A stretch of 64,000 nt of DNA from Climacteris rufus (Eukaryota > Chordata > Aves > Passeriformes > Climacteridae), in assembly GCA_013398175.1 (NCBI GenBank), contig VZRZ01003063.1, positions 588,621 through 652,620 on the forward strand, in the 5' to 3' direction. Made by a program: the position numbers and the translations under genes. The notes under the pieces were generated by a model. It did not search any database and was not told the DNA's origin. It saw nothing but the letters and a program-made list of their open reading frames with translations. Position 1 is the first letter of the stretch. Each line of letters opens with the position of its first letter. This document shows positions 58,279 to 64,000 of this stretch, in pieces.

Positions 58279-59890
58279 GACATTCCCCACTTGGGGCTTT
58301 TTGACAAAAAATAAGTGTTTGATTAAGATCAGGAAACCGGTTCCACCTTTGACTTGGTTTTAGGAGCATGGGAATGGAGGAAAAACCAAAACAGGAGGAA
58401 GAGGAGGAGTTAAACAAGAATCCTGTCAGTGTGCTGCAGTCATGAAGTCACACAGAAGGTGTATGTGTTTATTCTGCCCAACTGTACTGGCAGAAGGTGG
58501 GAAAAGATGGAGGGGAGGTTTAGATAAAATAATTAATACAGCATTCCACTCATTTCTCCCCAAAGTGGGTCTCTAAAGAGCCTCAGCTGCTGCTTTGTCC
58601 ACCTTTCAAGAAGACATCCTTCTGCCATAAGGCCATACAAGCCTCACTCCATCCTCCTGTCCAAAATATGAACTTAAATCAAACCTTAGTCACTTCCCTT
58701 TGAATTAGCCCCTGGCCTGTAAATCCCTTAGGTTAGCTGTATTTTCATGAATGGGTCCAAGGTGAAAATCAACAAGAAAAATGTTCCCAAAACACATTCA
58801 AAATCTTATTTATGTCATTTATTAACGGCCACGACATTGCACTCCTTCATACTGGAATAAATTAACAACTAAACAGGGGAAAATGCAGTGAAGATTCTGC
58901 CTTCTGTAAAAATAACTTGGAGAACTTGCTTTATTAACTTCTGCAAAGCTTTCAGGGAATTGAAAGGGAAAACAAATCCCCTTTTCGGGTCATTTAAGCC
59001 AGTTTATAATGGACAAAATTACATCAAGACACCATAAACAGATTTGTACAGGTGTAAGTGAAGTAGAGCCTGAATTACTGTGACATTTTCAAATTCAATT
59101 AAATGACTGAAAAATTTCTTTAATCTGAACCTCTGTGCTTGGGTACATTACACACTGGACTGTATTTGTTGCTGTGATAGGAGATTGCTGTGATATATAA
59201 TCCATACCCAGCAGGATGGATCATAGGCAGAGCCTCTTTTTCCACAGGTCTGCTTTCATTAGCTGACACGAAATTACTCCTGTTTATACCACAGTTCTTG
59301 ACACCCAGGCAACACTTTAATTCTGAATATTTGAGAACTGAGGATCCTTAAGATGACTTTACTGTACCTTTTATTAAGCACCATAGTAATGACTTGGGAG
59401 ACATAGCAGGGGTAGTGACAGAGAGATTTGCAGACTCACTAAAAAAGAGCAGCAAGAGCAGAGTTCAGTCAAGGCAAATGCCAAGGTGATATACTGGGAA
59501 GATAAAGAGACCTTCTGATAGGGCAAGAAAGTTAAAGCCAGTGGAATAAATCTCCTAGTCTGCGTAATGTCCCGGAGCAGGAGTTTACCTGATGAGTAAG
59601 TATGATCTCCATCCCTGAATATGGCATCAGCTTCATGCCCCACCACACACCTCTCTGGGTGTTATTTAGCATCACACTCATCATTTTTAAGTGGGAAGAA
59701 CCCTGTTCATTCTGTCAGCTTCACTTCCTCAGGATGTGCCATTCCTGAGCCTATTCCTGAGTGTTTTTATCAGGCCACTCTAGGAGTGTGTGAGAAGATA
59801 TCACCAGTGCCTGGAAACATTTAATTTGCTCCTCTTCCTCTTACTGCAGACACTAAAGACAAGTGATACAAAGAAAGTGAAATCTAAGTT
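58279..59890. other. Unique non-coding DNA
   Basis: Unique DNA between the LTR and a CR1 fragment; no frame above about 90 codons and no recognised element. Confidence 0.5.
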
Positions 59891-60042
59891 GTGGCTGCTT
59901 CACCCCTGGAAGTGTCCAAGGTTGGACAGGGCTTGGAGCAACCTGGGATAGTGGAAGGTGTCCCTGCCCATGGCATAGGGTGGGACTGGATGGGCTTTAA
60001 GGTCTCTTCCCACCCAAACCATTCTGGAATTCCATGATTCTA
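59891..60042 (+). mobile_element. CR1 LINE 3' fragment (type A)
   Basis: GTGGCTGCTTCACCCCTGG, GTCCAAGGTTGGACAGGGC, AGTGGAAGGTGTCCCTGCCC, CACCCAAACCATTCTGGAAT and a terminus TTCCATGATTCTACC. About 150 bp of sense CR1 inside the spacer of the inverted pair. Confidence 0.93.
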
Positions 60043-60400
60043 CCAAATCTTAAGGAATGGACAGCTCCAGTCTTCCTCCTGTAGGTCACCTATCAGATCA
60101 ATTCCACTAAGCTCATATAAGTGTGGCGATCCATATGGAATCTGCAAAACACACTGGGAAGCTTTTCAGACATAAACCTCAAAAGAGCACACAAGTTCTC
60201 ACTCTGTCAATGGAATGTGCCTATCTGGCATTTCTGTCTTGAAAAATCAAGTCATTTTTGGCTCTGAAAGTATGAGGTAGTTACTATAACTGAGGGTGCT
60301 ATTTCCTGATCTTTACCAAATAAGTCTGTCTGAAATGGCAGAATAAATCTGTCCTGAAAGGAGGAATTTCAGGACCTGGACCTCAGCACTGCGCTGGAAA
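60043..60400. other. Unique non-coding DNA
   Basis: Short AT-rich spacer between two CR1 elements; nothing recognised. Confidence 0.5.
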
Positions 60401-60832
60401 AGAATCCCAGGATGGGTCAGGCTGGAAGGGCCCACAGGGGCTCCTCTGGTGCCACCTCCCTGCCCCAGCAGGGCCATCCCAGAGCACAGGGCACAGGGGT
60501 GTCCAGAGGGCTCTGGAACATCCCCAGGGAGGAGCCTGCACAGCCTCTCTGGACAATCTGTGCAGGGCTGGGGCAGTGCCCAGGGCAGAAGTTCTGCCTC
60601 CTGTGCAGGGGGAGCTCCCTGGGCATCAGTCCCTGCCCGTTCCTCTGGGGCCATTGCTGGGCCCCCCGGAGCAGAGCCCGGGCCCTGCTCTGAGCCCTCC
60701 CTGCACACAGGGACAGCCAGGGCTGAGGGCCCCTCTCAGCTGGGGCTCCTCTGGAGCTGAGCAGCCCCAGCTCCCTCAGCCTGTCCTGGGCAGGGAGAGG
60801 CTCCAGGCCCTGAATCATCTTTGTCACCCTCA
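60401..60832 (-). mobile_element. CR1 LINE 3' region (type D); arm 2 of inverted pair
   Basis: Starts AGAATCCCAGGATGGGTCAG and GCTGGAAGGGCCCACAGGGG and runs to CCTGAATCATCTTTGTCACC. 60401-60820 is the inverted match of 57203-57622, about 99% identical with equal length. The two copies diverge completely beyond 60820, where this one continues with more CR1-like bases (TTTGTCACCCTC) while the other enters the minisatellite junction. Frames of 93-143 codons on both strands mirror those of the other arm and are repeat translations. Confidence 0.88.
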
Positions 60833-63469
60833 AGAAACTCCTGGGCATCCCGAATCACACCAACACACTTCAGGCCGTTCCCATCCCACACATCCTGGGC
60901 CTTGCTCAGCACCCTCCTCAGCAATGCCATGGAGCCCCATTTGCTTGGCCTGGATCAGTCTGCACAATAACAGCTTGATTTGCCTAAGATAGAGCTTAAA
61001 AAAATATTAGCAAAAGTGGTTGTCAACATATTCTCCCTGTTCTCTGGCCATTCTGTTTTTCCCACATGATTCATACAAAGAAACAGGTGTCAGCTTTGTG
61101 TCAGTGATGCCAAGAAGAGACCTGGGCTTCCTCTTCCCTCTTCCCTAAGGCTCACCATGACTTTAAGCTTGAAGATGTCCCACAGCGATGCCCATGAGGG
61201 CTCTACCAGAAACACCTGGATAGCTGGAAGGGGTTGGAACTGCACTATCCAATCCAGCTTGCTACAGGAGTGAATACTTTTAATAATTTAATGCCTCTCC
61301 ACAAGAAGTGACCTGTGCTTTTGTCAGGTTGAACATCCCAAAAGAGGAATCTTGAAGCCCAGCATCAGGTGGTGAATGAGGGATACAGTCCCTAGATCCC
61401 ATCCCAGTGGGATCACACACATCCCAGCACTCCTCAGAGGAATTCACCAAGCTCCTGCTATCAGATCTTTCTGTATGTGTCATTCCAACAATGCCAGCAG
61501 CTCAGTTAACTCCAGCAGATATTATCCATATGCTTAAGTTCTTTATGGGATTGCAGTCCAAGCTATTAGCAGCAATATCGTTTACTGACTGAAATAGATT
61601 TTTACTTTGTAAATATTGTCAGATGGAAAGGCTTAGCTTGGTCGTGAGCAGGAGAAACATGGGTAAGGAACACAAGATAAATACTCCACAGGTTATATTT
61701 TATATTGCATTATGCAAAGGAAGAAACCTCACTTATAATACAACAACAACCCCCTGGATGTTCCATACTGAAGCCACTGGATGGTTATTTAAATTTCTAT
61801 CAAAAAAATAAGGAATACGTGGTGGTAGGTAAACTCACCGTACCACTCCTCCCAGCCGAAGTGGAAAATGAGGAAAAAATTATTTCTTTATTTGTAAATT
61901 TTCAGCTGTGAGCAAAACTTCTTTCTTTCAATTATTTGCAATAAATAGGAGCCTTAAAAAATTTCAAGCAATAAGCAGGGCAAGGGTGGAATTTGGTGCA
62001 TCATTTTTATAATAAAAGTCTGTTTCATTCTGGAAGACAAAACAGTAAACTATGGTTATTAGTTCTTAAATACCGCTTCATCTAAAACTATATCTAAATT
62101 GAAAAACAGCTGGTTAAAGGGATAAGTAACTGCAGGAAAAACAACATTTCAAAACATTTTGAACTGACCCAAAATGTAACATTTTCTATTTCATTTCACT
62201 GCAAACAACAAAAAAAAAATCATTATTTTTTTGCACTGAATTTCAGTGCTGTCAGAGAATCACAAATTCTGGCTCCAGGGCTAATCCTGTATGTCTTATA
62301 TGCTTAGCAGAAGTAAAGGTTTCAAGCTCCCTATTAGCATAAAACAAAACCATTTAAAAGCCAGTCAGGCCAGAAAGAACAGTTGCAATCAACTAGCATG
62401 ACTTTCTGTACAACAAAAGTTTCCTGGTTTTCCTCTAGAGGACACTTTTCAGGAATTTTCTCCCAGGCAAAGCCTAAAAGCCCTGACAGCAACAGGAAAA
62501 GTGGCGTTACCTTTGATATGTGACTGCTCTGCTATTACAAATACACACATGCATGCCTGGTTTGCAGTCTGAATTTATGTTAGATGGAGGAATTAAATGT
62601 ATTCATGATTTTGCTGCCTTTCCTAATTTCCTGTTTGACAGGAAGAAACAGTAAACACAGCCATAAAACCCAAGTGAAACATTTGCCATCAGACTTGACC
62701 TCTCCGAGCTGCACTTGCACCTCAGCTGAATGCAAGCAGAAAGGGAACATCCTTTAAACATCCCTGTTATCCAGCAAAGGTTGTTGGAAATGTCCCCATA
62801 AAGCATATGTTCTAGGCTATTAATTGTATGGCAGGAGATGAAATCTCAGCAACGTGTCCCCATTACACACAAATCCCAGATGTTGTGTCAACAAAACCAG
62901 TTTCACCCAGTGCTGGTGGTTGCAGCTACCCAAAATCTGCAAGATGCCTTTCTGTGATGCATTCATTGAAGCAGGAGAGTTCAGCAGCTCACAGGCAGGT
63001 TGTTTTGGAGACCACTGCAACCAGAAAAGATATTTGGTAGGGCAAAGAGGCTGGGAGAAAAAGGCACAGGACCCCACAAAGCTTGAAAAAACCCCCATGA
63101 TAGAATAGTGCACAGTCAGTGCCCTTACACTTCACTGATATCCAAGGAATTTAAGTCTGAAATTAAACTGGCCCATAATTATTTTTCCTGAATCAGAACA
63201 ATCAGACTCTATAGGGTTAACAACCAATGTTCAGTTTGAACACCTTTAAAATGATGAAGGTGTGCAGGATGCAAAGTTTTTTGGTCACCCGAACTGGACT
63301 TCCCTCCATGTCAGTGACACCCCGTATGGAAACAGATTTGTGAACCTCCCGATTAAGGTTATGGGTGTAAAGTGAAAGGAACTGTTGAGTTTAAGGGGAT
63401 TTGGATAATAAAATGGAAACTATTGAACTTGAAGGTGAATAGCCAGAAGAAATCCAGAAAAAACAGCTG
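60833..63469. other. Unique non-coding DNA
   Basis: No gene supported. The first ~100 bases may be more 5' sequence of the type-D CR1 but I could not match them. AT-rich unique DNA follows, with A-runs near 62211-62219. Frames do not exceed 97 codons. Confidence 0.45.
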
Positions 63470-63977
63470 GGGACCTCAGAACTGGGGTCACCAGCACAGG
63501 AAGGACATGAACCTGCTGGAGAGAGTCCAGAGAAGGCACCAGGATGATCAGAGGGATGGAGCAGCTGTGGTGTGAGGAAAGGCTGGGAGAGCTGGGATTG
63601 TTCAGCCTGGAGAAGAAAAGCTTTGGGGTGACCTCACTGGGGCCTACCAGGGCCTGAAGGAAAAATGAAGAGAGACTGTTTGCAAGGGATGGAGTGACAG
63701 GACAAGAAGAATGGCTTAAAACTGCCAGAGGGCAGGGTTAGATGGAATATTGGGAAGGAATTGTTCCCTGTGAGGGTGAGGAAGCCCTGGCACAGGGTGC
63801 CCAGAGAAGCTGTGGCTGCCCCTGGATCCCTGGAAGTGTCCAAGGCCAGGTTGCACAGGGCTTGGAGCAGCCTGGGATAGTGGAAGGTGTCCCTGCCCAT
63901 GGCAGGGGTGGAATGGGATGATCTTTAAGGTTCCTTCCAAGCCAGGCCACCCTGTGATACTGTGATGATTCTATGAA
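63470..63977 (+). mobile_element. CR1 LINE 3' region, about 505 bp (type A)
   Basis: Sense CR1 with GGACATGAACCTGCTGGAGA, GAGTCCAGAGAAGGCACCAG, GAAAGGCTGGGAGAGCTGGG, TTCAGCCTGGAGAAGAAAAG, GACAGGACAAGAAGAATGGC, the GGTGCCCAGAGAAGCTGTGG block and a terminus GATACTGTGATGATTCTATG with recognisable 3' motif repeats. One of the longest copies in the window; the polymerase part is absent. Overlapping plus and minus frames (67-88 codons) are repeat translations. Confidence 0.95.
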
Positions 63978-64000
63978 AGTCCTGATCTTCTGGAGACTGT

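Overview
This window looks like non-coding vertebrate DNA from a bird, probably a passerine (songbird). The main evidence is about 25 copies and fragments of CR1, the avian LINE family, recognisable on both strands by their conserved 3' region. The window also has one tRNA-Ile-like SINE with a CR1-type tail, as described for songbird TguSINE1, and one solo LTR of avian endogenous-retrovirus type. I found no protein-coding exon, no functional structural RNA gene, no CRISPR array and no bacterial-type gene. Most open frames are short. The longest ones lie in CR1 copies or in a minisatellite that is open in all six frames. The segment is therefore intergenic (gene-desert-like) or lies inside a very large intron; sequence alone cannot tell these apart.

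Layout. 1-15 kb: AT-rich unique DNA with CR1 copies at about 1.6, 2.7, 5.5, 8.3, 9.8 and 14.7 kb, a near-perfect 52-bp tandem duplication (4.63 kb) and a CCCTT pentamer tract (9.47 kb). 15-23 kb: the SINE at 16.3 kb and two plus-strand CR1s (19.2 and 22.5 kb). 23-32.5 kb: the longest stretch nearly free of recognisable repeats. 32.5-43 kb: more CR1s, including two copies of a 313-bp non-CR1 sequence (35.4 and 42.1 kb), each joined to a CR1 at the same point. 43.7 kb: a 38-base poly(A) run beside a 14-N assembly gap. 44-56 kb: sparse CR1s in unique DNA.

56.3-60.9 kb is the most structured part. It holds a minisatellite of about 39 units (33 consecutive 21-bp units, essentially identical), running directly into a CR1 of a distinctive subtype. 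That CR1 is matched 2.8 kb away by an inverted copy differing at about 4 of 420 positions. Between the two arms lie a solo LTR with a perfect 6-bp target-site duplication and another CR1 fragment. The window ends with a long plus-strand CR1 at 63.5-64.0 kb.

The CR1 copies fall by eye into four 3'-end types. Type A has the CCATGGGCAGGGACACCTTCC-like block (most copies). Type B has a CCAGTCCAGCTCCTGGCCCT-like block (5.5, 8.3, 36.7 kb). Type C has a GAGTCCAACC / CACTAACCCATGTCC-like block (42.0, 48.9, 51.9 kb). Type D has GGGTCAGGCTGGAAGGGCCC (57.2, 60.4 kb). These labels are mine, not database names. All element identities come from recognition of consensus features; no database search was run. 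Nothing here suggests genes working together; the content is repeats plus unique DNA that may hold regulatory elements.
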